This document shows positions 1-10,254 of a stretch of 64,000 nt of DNA, piece by piece. The stretch lies in NCBI GenBank assembly GCA_032718475.1, contig JAUCBJ010006946.1:46421-110420 (forward strand), written 5' to 3'. Position 1 is the stretch's first letter. Each line of letters opens with the position of its first letter. The notes under the pieces are model-generated. The model saw only the letters and a list, made by a program, of their open reading frames with translations. It was not told where the DNA came from and did not search any database. This DNA comes from Nemertoderma westbladi (taxonomy: Eukaryota > Xenacoelomorpha > Nemertodermatida > Nemertodermatidae). The position numbers were made by a program, and so were the translations under genes.

Positions 1-385
1 ACAACAACTTTAACACACCATAATGTAGATGGGGTGATGGTAACTCCACGAAGTTGAGGAATTCCTGCCAAGTACCTTACTGGTCTAGACTTTGTTGAAG
101 ACCTAGGAGTACTATCAGAATTACTAGAGGGACCCCCAACGGCTCCTCAGCTCATTAGAATAGGCTGCGTCTAGTGTTGGTCTATTTATTAACTCAAAGA
201 AGACCAAAATTTGAGCAGTTAACGTCGACAGTTCTAAGGAAATGAAGGGGTGAGCATAAGCTCAAAGGATGTTGTGCTTGAGCATGTGGACGACTTCTGT
301 TACCTGTGATAATGGATCCGGAAGTCAGGTGAAAATTTAAATTTAAATTTATTTTAATAGTTAAGTGGAAGGCATGGAATACATC
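1..385 (+). pseudogene. LINE reverse-transcriptase fragment (same family as the 10.3-14.0 kb LINE)
   Basis: This is a decayed plus-strand piece of the reverse transcriptase (RT) region. It lines up by eye with the part of the full LINE that encodes the FADD catalytic box and the stretch downstream (about 11.15 to 10.83 kb of the minus-strand element). It carries the codons for a damaged FADD region near position 90, the conserved run over 130-230, and the block ending in the YLGSWI region near 300-330. Stops and small indels break the frame, and the window edge truncates it on the left. An AT-rich stretch near 335-360 replaces part of the element. There is no function. Confidence 0.75.
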
Positions 386-399
386 TTCTCCTGGCAAAC

Positions 400-2414
400 A
401 TGACTGGCAACAATGGCTGGCAAACATCTCCTCGCAGTATTGGCGAGGTTCGCAGTGGCAGGCAATGTGGCGGTAGTTACCTGCCCGCTCTTCTTCGGGG
501 TAAACTTGTTCGCCTTCACGAAGTGCAGTGGGGGCATTTGGCCCATTGCTGGGGGAGGGGGGGGGGGGGGGGGGGGGTGGTTTACCCTGCGTCGCTTATG
601 CAAGAAGTTTCTTGGACAATTGATGGTAGAGCTGTGGTCTTAGTTATACTCATCCATTCAGCTGGGATTTGGGTGCAAGTTGGATGTGGAGGGGGCAGTC
701 CATGTGGTGAGGCCCTTGTAACTGGGGAGGATGCATCAGGAACTTTATTTCTGAAAGCGGATTTCAGCAATGCGTTTAACTCAAGCAGGTTGGACACCAT
801 GTTGGAGATGTCCTAGTTTCCTTGCATTTACGATTACAACTTCATGGCCTATGGAACGGTGACCTCCTCCATGGTGACAACACCATCCTTTCCAATGAGG
901 GTATATAGCAGGGGGATTTTGATGGCCCACGTCTCTTTGCCAACACGGCAAACCCAGTCATCCTCATCAAGTTATGAGGTCAAGTTTCAACATCGAGTAC
1001 CTGAATGTCAGAAACCCCATCGATGATTTTTCGGTGGTTCTGTGGGGTATGGATTGGTTCATGAAGGAGGGTGGAATGTACAAGATGGCAATAAACCCCA
1101 GCAAGTGCGAGCTGTTCTTTCTGGGCCCAGAAACATAAGAGTCCCATGCCCAAATCCGATCGGAGTTCGATGCTGTCTTTCCAGGCACCCAATACCCAGC
1201 TTTGGACCACCTCACGATGCTCACGACCATCAGAAACGCCTCCATCGGGGGCTGCCTCACGATCAAGGTGTGGGATGACCTTTGCCAGCTGTCTGCCTCT
1301 CCTCAATGCCCACCATAGCTTCTTCCTCCTGATGCCATTCCATGGCATTGCCATGCCATGGCTGAAGTACTTCCTCTGTGCGGCCCCCTGTTACCTTTGC
1401 AGCACTCTTCAAGATGTTCCCAACACCATCATTGATTACCCAGCCTGGACGCAGGCCTCCCCTCTCCCCCTGTGCGGTTGGCAACTTGGAATGAGTTTTG
1501 CTGTGCAGCTCGCACCATCTGCCATCCTGGCCTCTGAGGCTGCTGCTTGCTCCACTCTCTCCAACCGCATGGTCCCTTTGGCTGGACAACAGGACCTGGA
1601 TGTGAAGTTGGCCATCGACATCCGGAATAACTGTATCCCACCCGACATACAGCAGCCAAAAGTAACCACCCAGAGTGCATAGATGATTCCCATACACAAG
1701 GAGAATCTCGCCAGGCATCACCCCTCAACCTCGCCCAGCTGAACTCCCTCGATGATCCCGGTTGGTGGCTCGATGCCCTCCCATGTGCTTCGTTGGGTTG
1801 AAACTGACTGACAGTCAGTTCCGGTCCGGCATTACCGTGCCACTTGTCTGAACCACACACATGCGATCAGTCCAGTTCACCCTGATGGCCTCCATGGTCT
1901 TTCCTGTCATGGGAATGCTGGCTGGCAATCTCGCTGAATGGTGAATGACGATGGTGAATGACATAGTAAAGCAGGCACTGGCAATCTTTTGGAACCCTCT
2001 GGCATCTGCAGGAATGCCGGGATTAGGGTCGACAGCGTGATCCTAGTACCATGGTCCCGGGGTAGAACTTTCACCTTGGATCCAATGGTGGTGGATCCGC
2101 TCACCCCCAATCGCATCCAGCTCCAGCAGACCCCCATCGCTGGTGGGCACACTGCAGAAGGACCCAAGCGGAGGAATAATGAGACTTCCAGCAAGATGAT
2201 GGAGTGCTGCTATATACTCCATCCAATGGCTTCCACGACACTCTGCCGCCCCTGTCTGGAGACCTCCACCTTCCTCAAAGAGATCGACTCCCGCCTCCAC
2301 ACAAGCACCCCACTCCCACAGGTTCCTTCAGCAGTGGATCCGAGTAGACATAGTCGTTGGCAACGCCGTATCCGTCATGGCTACAGCTGGTCCATCCCCC
2401 AGCGGCCTCTTTGA
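400..2414 (+). pseudogene. decayed retroelement reverse transcriptase, second family
   Basis: Three plus-strand reading-frame fragments (about 413-640, 720-1690 and 1989-2414) read as one broken RT-type polyprotein. Visible landmarks are a GGIWPIA block followed by FTLRRLCKKFL (finger motif, split by a G tract at 557-577), KADFSNAFNS (RT motif A) near 758-780, and a thumb region with LCAAPCYLCSTLQD near 1375-1410. After these come LAPSAILASEAA near 1510-1540 and a C-terminal ICRNAGIRVDSVILVPWSRGR block near 2000-2060. From memory, that C-terminal block is typical of RT-derived ORFs repeated in many marine animal genomes. I do not assign a clade. Multiple stops and frameshifts make it non-functional. 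GC content is clearly higher than in the flanks. Confidence 0.65.
557..577 (+). repeat. poly(G) tract, about 21 nt
   Basis: Uninterrupted G run inside the decayed RT at the GGIWPIA finger motif. It is one of ten long G or C tracts in the window. Confidence 0.95.
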
Positions 2415-3022
2415 CTGAGAGATTTTTAACTGTATATTTGTATGTCCTTCTTCATCATTTTTTTTGTTTTTTTTTTGTTGCCAATGTTACCTTGATTACT
2501 TTACATTACAGTATAGGGATTTATTGTTTAGATTAATTTTGTGTATAATTTAGTATTCGGTGCAAGATGAAATTAAGAAACAAAAATACAAATGTAATAT
2601 AATATTTATTTCAATGATTTATTTTGACATGTGTGCTTTGTACAGGTGTATTTATTTAGTTTCTAGTTAAATGTCTCACACTCCAACCTTTGTACTGAAA
2701 TTAATTTCATAGTAGTATAATCAATATTGAACATCATATCTTCAGATAAAATATTATTCAATGCAAATAATAATTTAATAGCAATTCATTTATTGGGGGT
2801 AATTCCTCGCACCACGAACATGATTGAAGGCTGACACAACAGCGTTCACTCGAAGCTGAGCAGTCAACACTCAACACCTATCTTTATCACGTTTATTAGG
2901 ATAGCTCGGCATTCGAATTAACAACATATTGCTTCATGTTCATGATCCCAAAGCTATTGCTAAGGAAGCAATGAAGGCGCAACCAGCTAACATTCGTCAT
3001 AAAAACCAGGAGTTGCAACTAG
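2415..3022. other. AT-rich spacer without recognised gene
   Basis: T-rich and A-rich runs (for example T runs near 2456-2475). I see no coding signal or conserved element. The 20-bp satellite begins at its right end. Confidence 0.6.
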
Positions 3023-4074
3023 AAATGGCGCGGTTCTATCAAGAATGGCATGGTTCTGTCAGTAATCGCACGGTTCTATCAGTAATGGCACTGTTCTATC
3101 AGTAATGGCACGGTTCTATCAGTAATGGCACGGTTCTATCAGTAATGGCATGGTTCTATCAGTAATGGCACGGTTCTATCAGTAATGGCATGGTTCTATC
3201 AGTAATGGCACGCTTCTATCAGTAATGGCACGGTTCTATCAGTAATGGCACGGTTCTATCAGTAATGGCATGGTTCTGTCAGTAATGGCACGGTTCTATC
3301 AGTAATGGCACGGTTCTATCAGTAATGGCACGGTTCTGTCAGTAATGGTACGGTTCTATCAGTAATGGCACGGTTCTATCAGTAATGGCACGGTTCTATC
3401 AGTAATGGCACGGTTCTGTCAGTAATGGCACGGTTCTATCAGTAATGGCACGGTTATATCAGTAATGGCACGGTTCTGTCAGTAATGGCACGGTTATATC
3501 AGTAATGGCACGGTTATATCAGTAATGGCACGGTTCTATCAGTAATGGCACGGTTCTATCAGTAATGGCACGGTTCTATCAGTAATGGCACGGTTATATC
3601 AGTAATGGGACGGTTCTATCAGTAATGGCACGGTTCTATCAGTAATGGCACGGTTCTATCAGTAATGGCACGGTTCTATCAGTAATGGCACGGTTCTATC
3701 AGTAATGGCATGGTTCTGTCAGTAATGGCACGGTTCTATCAGTAATGGCATGGTTCTGTCAGTAATGGCACGGTTCTATCAGTAATGGCACTGTTCTATC
3801 AGTAATGGCACGGTTCTATCAGTAATGGCACGGTTCTATAAGTAATGGCACGGTTATATCAGTAATGGCACGGTTCTATCAGTAATGGCATGGTTCTGTC
3901 AGTAATGGCACGGTTCTATCAGTAATGGCACGGTTCTATCAGTAATGGCACTTGTTCTATCAGTAATGGCACGGTTATATCAGTAATGGTACGGTTATAT
4001 CAGTAATGGCACGGTTCTATCAGTAATGGCACGGTTCTATCAGTAATGGCATGGTTCTATCAGTAATGGCACGG
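3023..4074 (+). repeat. 20-bp satellite array, about 51-52 copies
   Basis: Tandem unit CGGTTCTATCAGTAATGGCA, 20 bp, repeated almost without interruption. Common variants are TGGTTCTATC, CGGTTCTGTC and CGGTTATATC. Phase stays in perfect 20-bp register until a one-base insertion near 3952 (CACTTGTTC). Variants recur at irregular intervals, so no clear higher-order unit is evident by eye. There is no reading frame of note. Confidence 0.95.
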
Positions 4075-4610
4075 TGTTGGAGTGTATGATCATCATTTCG
4101 TCATCATACAATACATATCTAACTCGAAGTGCAATATTGGACTTCTTGGTCAAAACTTAAAACGATTAGAGACTGTTACTAGTTAAGATGTTTATATTAT
4201 TATTTAAAAGTTGTTTGGACTTAAATTAAGAAGAACCTAATGACGTAATTCAAATTATTTTTGGGCAGTGATTTTTTATGTCCTTTTATTTGACTTTTTT
4301 TGTCATTTTTTTTTACGAATTATGCATAATGACTTTTGTTGTCCTTTTAATGACTTTTATTGTCCTTTTAATGACTTTTTATGTATGTATTTCTTCAAAC
4401 TGTCAGACTGCTGATTTCTTGACTGTCAGAAAGTTGATTTCACTATGCCTGTGCCAAAACATTCCATGATTCCATGATTTATAGACTATGAGATTGATTT
4501 CCATATGCGCCTGTGGTAAAAAGACTCTATATTTAATAGTTTGTGGTTGTTGTCGATAATCGAATACCACATGACGTAGCAAAACACTCATTTTATAGCC
4601 AAAAACAATT
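4075..4610. other. AT-rich spacer with short internal repeats
   Basis: No gene recognised. It contains short T-rich repeats of the type TGACTTTTATTGTCCTTTTA near 4327-4380. The right end runs into the first 68-bp repeat unit. Confidence 0.5.
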
Positions 4611-5590
4611 ACCAATTGATGGAAAGGAGCAGGTTAAGGCCGAGTTTTCTAACCAAAACAATAAACAGTCACTTTACCAAATCAGGGAAAGGAGCAGGTT
4701 ACAGAGACGGGATTTTCTAACCAAAACAATAAACGATCACTTAACTAATTGAGGGAAAGGAGCAGGTTAAAGAGGCGGGATTTTCTAACCAAAACAATAA
4801 ACGATCACTTAACTTATTGAGGGAAAGGAGCAGGTTACAGAGGCGGGATTTTCTAACCAAAACAATAAACGATCACTTAACTTATTGAGGGAAAGGAGCA
4901 GGTTACAGAGGCGGGATTTTCTAACCAAAACAATAAACGATCATTTAACTAATTGAGGGAAAGGGACAGGTTACAGAGGCGGAATTTTCTAACCAAAACA
5001 ATAAACGATCACTTAACTAATTGAGGGAAAGGAGCAGGTTACAGAGGCGGGATTTTCTAACCAAAACAATAAACGATCATTTAACTAATTGAGGGAAAGG
5101 GGCAGGTTACAGAGGCGGGCCTTTCTAACCAAAACAATAAACGGTCACTTTACCAATTCAGGGAAAGGAGCAGGTTACAGAGGCGGGATTTTCTAACCAA
5201 AACAATAAACGATCATTTAACTAACTGAGGGAAAGGGGCAGGTTACAGAGGCGGGATTTTCTAACCAAAACAATAAACGATCATTTAACTAATTGAGGGA
5301 AAGGAGCAGGTTACGGAGACGGGATTTTCTAACCAAAACAATAAACGATAACATTACCAATTGAGAGAAAGGAGCAGGTTACAGAGGCGGGATTTTCTAA
5401 CCAAAACAATAAACGATAACATTACCAATTGAGGGAGAGGAGCAGGTTACATAGGCGGGATTTTCTAACCAAAACAATAAACGATCACTTAACTAATTGA
5501 GGGAAAGGAGCAGGTTAAGGCCGGATTTTCTAACCAAAACAATAAACAGTCACTTTACCAAATCAGGGAAAGGAGCAGGTTATCCGTAAC
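4611..5590 (+). repeat. 68-bp satellite array, about 14 copies
   Basis: The unit of about 68 bp contains GGAGCAGGTTACAGAGGCG followed by GGATTTTCTAACCAAAACAATAAAC-type sequence, then a variable GATCACTTAACTAATTGA linker. Copies differ mainly in the linker. Single monomers and inverted pairs of the same sequence occur elsewhere (10.16-14.16, 52.46, 57.4 and 61.76-61.98 kb). The array therefore probably arose from the end of a small transposon. Confidence 0.93.
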
Positions 5591-6318
5591 ACTACTCAGA
5601 CAGTAGTCATGATCCATTATTGATTATAAAACTAATACAGTAATAGGCCTAAATTATGTGAAAGGTATATCCACATTTTCCACAATCCTACAATCCAGTT
5701 TGGCCTATCAATTATTTAAAATTTATTAGCACAACCGGTAGGCCTACCATAACCGTATTTAAATGGTAGGCTACACAGTAGGCCTATAGCAGTACCGGTG
5801 CCGGTACTAAAATACAGAAATACCTGCTTTATACTTACATCTGTACATACAATACAGCAAAATAGTGCTATATATACCAATACCGGTACTGATAGCCTGA
5901 GAGAACAGCAGTAGAGAAACCGATAGCATGGAACCTAACATTAGACTTTTGGAGGACAAAAAATAAAAAACTAAGGACAAAAAAAGGATTTAAACGGACA
6001 ATAAAAATTATTGCGTTATTTTTGATTGAATCAGTATTCGCCCCAATCACGCCTCCCAATTGCACTCTTCCCCAGGTCCAATGGAAGTATAGGGAGTATC
6101 CTATAATTAATATTTACATTTATTACTCACATTTAGTAACCATTGACCTGCCATTAGCAACAAATTATTGTTGGAAAACTTGGGAGTAATGTAATTGACT
6201 GGTGTAACCTTTGACACGCAAATAGTATCGTTCGACTTCGACGTGACATACATAAACATAGTATTTATTTAGCTTAGGTAAAATATATTGGGTGTTATTT
6301 AACTAAGCAAAATGAATT
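5591..6318. other. spacer without recognised gene
   Basis: AT-rich, with several TAGGCCTA-like and TACCGGTA-like motifs (5645-5885). No coding signal or RNA gene is seen before the tRNA. Confidence 0.55.
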
Positions 6319-6389
6319 GGAGATGACGAGGATTGAACTCGTTGCCTTTCGAATGCGAATCGAACGCTCTACCACTGAGCTACATCCCC
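6319..6389 (-). tRNA. tRNA-Ala (anticodon CGC)
   Basis: The minus strand folds as a complete 71-nt cloverleaf. The acceptor GGGGATG pairs with CATCTCC and includes a G3:U70 pair, the classic alanine identity element. The D arm is GCTC/GAGC, the anticodon stem is TTCGA/TCGAA with loop TTCGCAT (anticodon CGC, reading GCG), and the T arm is ACGAG/CTCGT with loop TTCAATC. A box (TAGCTCAGTGGTAGAGC) and B box (GAGTTCAATCC) sequences are present. No CCA is encoded, as expected of a eukaryote. A near-identical copy lies at 14507-14577, differing by one base in the variable loop. Confidence 0.93.
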
Positions 6390-6585
6390 ATGGACATAGA
6401 ACCTACACGATATGCATTTAGGCAAAATGAAACGTTACGGATATATGATATACCAGTTGACGGGCGAAACATTTCAAATAAATTGTTCCTAAGATCCTAA
6501 AGCTTTTGCTACCAATAATCTAAATACTAAGTAATTAATAATGCCTAGTACAGTGCTAAGCTAATAAGCATTATTTGCTAAAATT

Positions 6586-9500
6586 GAAAGTTACTGATTG
6601 GACTGTGTGATCTGAGCAGTAAATAGGACAAGCAGTAGTGAAAGTTACTGATTGGACTTTGTGATCAGAGCAGTAAATAGGACAAGCAGTAGTGCAAGTT
6701 ACTGATAGGACTTTGTGATCAGAGCAGTAAATAGGACAAGCATTAGTGAAAGTTACTGATACTGATAGGACTTTGTGATCAGAGCAGTAAATAGGAAAAG
6801 CAGAAGTGAAAGTTCCTGATAGGACTGTGTGATCTTAGCAGTAAATAGGACAAGCAGTAGTGAAAGTTACTGATAGGACTGTGTGATCAGAGCAGTAAAT
6901 AGGACAAGCAGTAGTGAAAGTTACTGATTGGACTTTGTGATCAGAGCAGTAAATGGGACAAGCAGTAGTGAAAATTACTGATAGGACTGTGTGTTCTTAG
7001 AAGTAAATAGGACAAGCAGTAGTGAAAGTTACTGATAGGACTGTGTGATCAGAGCAGTAAATAGGACAAGCAGTAGTGAAAGTTACTGATAGGACTTTGT
7101 GATCAGAGCAGTAAATAGGACAAGCAGTAGTGAAAGTTACTGATAGGACTTTGTGATCAGAGCAGTAAATAGGACAAGCATTAGTGAAAGTTACTGATAC
7201 TGATAGGACTTTGTGATCAGAGCAGTAAATAGGAAAAGCAGAAGTGAAAGTTCCTGATAGGACTGTGTGATCTTAGCAGTAAATAGGACAAGCAGTAGTG
7301 AAAGTTACTGATAGGACTGTGTGATCAGAGCAGTAAATAGGACAAGCAGTAGTGAAAGTTACTGATTGGACTTTGTGATCAGAGCAGTAAATAGGACAAG
7401 CAGTAGTGCAAGTTACTGATAGGACTTTGTGATCAGAGCAGTAAATAGGACAAGCATTAGTGAAAGTTACTGATACTGATAGGACTTTGTGATCAGAGCA
7501 GTAAATAGGAAAAGCAGAAGTGAAAGTTCCTGATAGGACTGTGTGATCTTAGCAGTAAATAGGACAAGCAGTAGTGAAAGTTACTGATAGGACTGTGTGA
7601 TCAGAGCAGTAAATAGGACAAGCAGTAGTGAAAGTTACTGATTGGACTTTGTGATCAGAGCAGTAAATGGGACAAGCAGTAGTGAAAATTACTGATAGGA
7701 CTGTGTGTTCTTAGAAGTAAATAGGACAAGCAGTAGTGAAAGTTACTGATAGGACTGTATGATCTGAGCAGTAAATAGGACAAGCAGTAGTGAAAGTTAC
7801 TGATTGGACTTTGTGATCAGAGCAGTAAATAGGACAAGCAGTAGTGCAAGTTACTGATAGGACTTTGTGATCAGAGCAGTAAATAGGACAAGCATTAGTG
7901 AAAGTTACTGATAGGACTTTGTGATCAGAGCAGTAAATAGGACAAGCATTAGTGAAAGTTACTGATACTGATAGGACTTTGTGATCAGAGCAGTAAATAG
8001 GAAAAGCAGAAGTGAAAGTTCCTGATAGGACTGTGTGATCTTAGCAGTAAATAGGACAAGCAGTAGTGAAAGTTACTGATAGGACTGTGTGATCAGAGCA
8101 GTAAATAGGACAAGCAGTAGTGAAAGTTACTGATTGGACTTTGTGATCAGAGCAGTAAATGGGACAAGCAGTAGTGAAAATTACTGATAGGACTGTGTGT
8201 TCTTAGAAGTAAATAGGACAAGCAGTAGTGAAAGTTACTGATTGGACTTTGTGATCTGAGCAGTAAATAGGACAAGCAGTAGTGAAAGTTACTGATTGGA
8301 CTTTGTGATCAGAGCAGTAAATAGGACAAGCAGTAGTGCAAGTTACTGATAGGACTTTGTGATCAGAGCAGTAAATAGGAAAAGCAGAAGTGAAAGTTCC
8401 TGATAGGACTGTGTGATCTTAGCAGTAAATAGGACAAGCAGTAGTGAAAGTTACTGATAGGACTGTGTGATCAGAGCAGTAAATAGGACAAGCAGTAGTG
8501 AAAGTTACTGATTGGACTTTGTGATCAGAGCAGTAAATAGGACAAGCAGTAGTGCAAGTTACTGATAGGACTTTGTGATCAGAGCAGTAAATAGGACAAG
8601 CATTAGTGAAAGTTACTGATACTGATAGGACTTTGTGATCAGAGCAGTAAATAGGAAAAGCAGAAGTGAAAGTTCCTGATAGGACTGTGTGATCTTAGCA
8701 GTAAATAGGACAAGCAGTAGTGAAAGTTACTGATAGGACTGTGTGATCAGAGCAGTAAATAGGACAAGCAGTAGTGAAAGTTACTGATTGGACTTTGTGA
8801 TCAGAGCAGTAAATGGGACAAGCAGTAGTGAAAATTACTGATAGGACTGTGTGTTCTTAGAAGTAAATAGGACAAGCAGTAGTGAAAGTTACTGATTGGA
8901 CTTTGTGATCTGAGCAGTAAATAGGACAAGCAGTAGTGAAAGTTACTGATTGGACTTTGTGATCAGAGCAGTAAATAGGACAAGCAGTAGTGCAAGTTAC
9001 TGATAGGACTTTGTGATCAGAGCAGTAAATAGGACAAGCATTAGTGAAAGTTACTGATACTGATAGGACTTTGTGATCAGAGCAGTAAATAGGAAAAGCA
9101 GAAGTGAAAGTTCCTGATAGGACTGTGTGATCTTAGCAGTAAATAGGACAAGCAGTAGTGAAAGTTACTGATTGGACTTTGTGATCAGAGCAGTAAATAG
9201 GACAAGCAGTAGTGCAAGTTACTGATAGGACTTTGTGATCAGAGCAGTAAATAGGACAAGCATTAGTGAAAGTTACTGATACTGATAGGACTTTGTGATC
9301 AGAGCAGTAAATAGGAAAAGCAGAAGTGAAAGTTCCTGATAGGACTGTGTGATCTTAGCAGTAAATAGGACAAGCAGTAGTGAAAGTTACTGATAGGACT
9401 GTGTGATCAGAGCCGTAAATAGGACAAGCAGTAGTGAAAGTTACTGATTGGACTTTGTGATCAGAGCAGTAAATGGGACAAGCAGTAGTGAAAATTACTG

Positions 9501-9747
9501 ATAGGACTGTGTGTTCTTAGAAGTAAATAGGACAAGCAGTAGTGAAAGTTACTGATAGGACTGTGTGATCAGAGCAGTAAATAGGACAAGCAGTAGTGAA
9601 AGTTACTGATAGGACTTTGTGATCAGAGCAGTAAATAGGACAAGCAGTAGTGAAAGTTACTGATTGGACTTTGTGATCAGAGCAGTAAATAGGACAAGCA
9701 GTAGTGAAAGTTACTGATAGGACTTTGTGATCAGAGCAGTAAATAGG
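6586..9747 (+). repeat. 54-bp satellite array with higher-order structure, about 58 copies
   Basis: The unit begins AGTTACTGATAGGACTTTGT and continues with GATCAGAGCAGTAAATAGG and CAAGCAGTAGTGAA (54 bp). Marker variants recur in order: a 6-bp insertion giving ACTGATACTGATAGG, a CAGAAGTGAAAGTTCCTG type, a GTGATCTTAGC type and a GTGTTCTTAGAAG type near 6991, 7707, 8198, 8851 and 9511. Spacing of the last marker (roughly 716, 491, 653 and 660 bp) shows block duplications of many monomers. No coding potential is apparent. Confidence 0.93.
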
Positions 9748-9906
9748 GGATGTAGGACAATTCGGTCCCGGACAATTCGGTCCCAAAACACTAAAAAAGG
9801 GGACCGAATTGTCCGGGACCGAAATGTCCGGGACCGAATTATCCGGGACCGAATAGTCCGGGACCGAATTGTCCGGGACCGAATTATCCGGGTTCGAATA
9901 GTCGAA
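9748..9906 (+). repeat. 15-bp palindromic tandem array
   Basis: Two copies of GGACAATTCGGTCCC are followed, after a 15-nt A-rich spacer, by about seven reverse-complement copies of type GGGACCGAATTGTCC. The arms could form a hairpin near 9752-9830. The array abuts the 54-bp satellite directly. It resembles the subterminal repeats of DNA transposons, but no matching second end was found here. Confidence 0.85.
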
Positions 9907-10159
9907 CAGTAAGTAGTGAGTAGTAGCAGTATGTATAATAATAATAAATAAATATTATATTGAAATTAAAACAAAGACAATACAGGCAGACAGATTACCA
10001 TTTTCCCTCTTTCACTGTCATTGGTTGCACTGTTGTTATCCTGTTACAACACAAAATAGTTTCATGGTGTTACTGTATGAACCATCTTAACCCTGCGTAC
10101 ACCGACTGGTGCGATTTGCACCGACTCAAGTCTGGGGGGTGCCACTCCCATGAAACCGC

Positions 10160-10254
10160 CCCTGGTTACAGAGGTGGGATATTCTAGCCAAAACAATAAA
10201 CAATTGTTCTTACACATTGAGATAAAAAAAAGGTTACAGAGTTGAGATTTTCTA
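10160..10254 (+). repeat. 68-bp-family monomers, left part (split by LINE)
   Basis: One and a half degraded copies of the 68-bp unit (GGTTACAGAGGTGGGATATT, then CCAAAACAATAAAC). They end exactly at the LINE junction with GAGATTTTCTA. The sequence resumes at 14006, so the LINE landed inside this array. Confidence 0.85.
10244..10254. repeat. target-site duplication, left copy, of the LINE
   Basis: GAGATTTTCTA, identical to 14006-14016. It is part of the 68-bp repeat motif, so the pre-insertion sequence can be read directly. Confidence 0.85.

Noticed and set aside
3023-4074. CRISPR-like array (regular short repeats)
   Set aside because: Units are contiguous 20-mers without unique spacers, in animal DNA; it is a satellite.
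9727-9912. 61-codon plus-strand frame (DRIVRDRNVRDRIIRDR)
   Set aside because: Pure translation of the 15-bp palindromic array.
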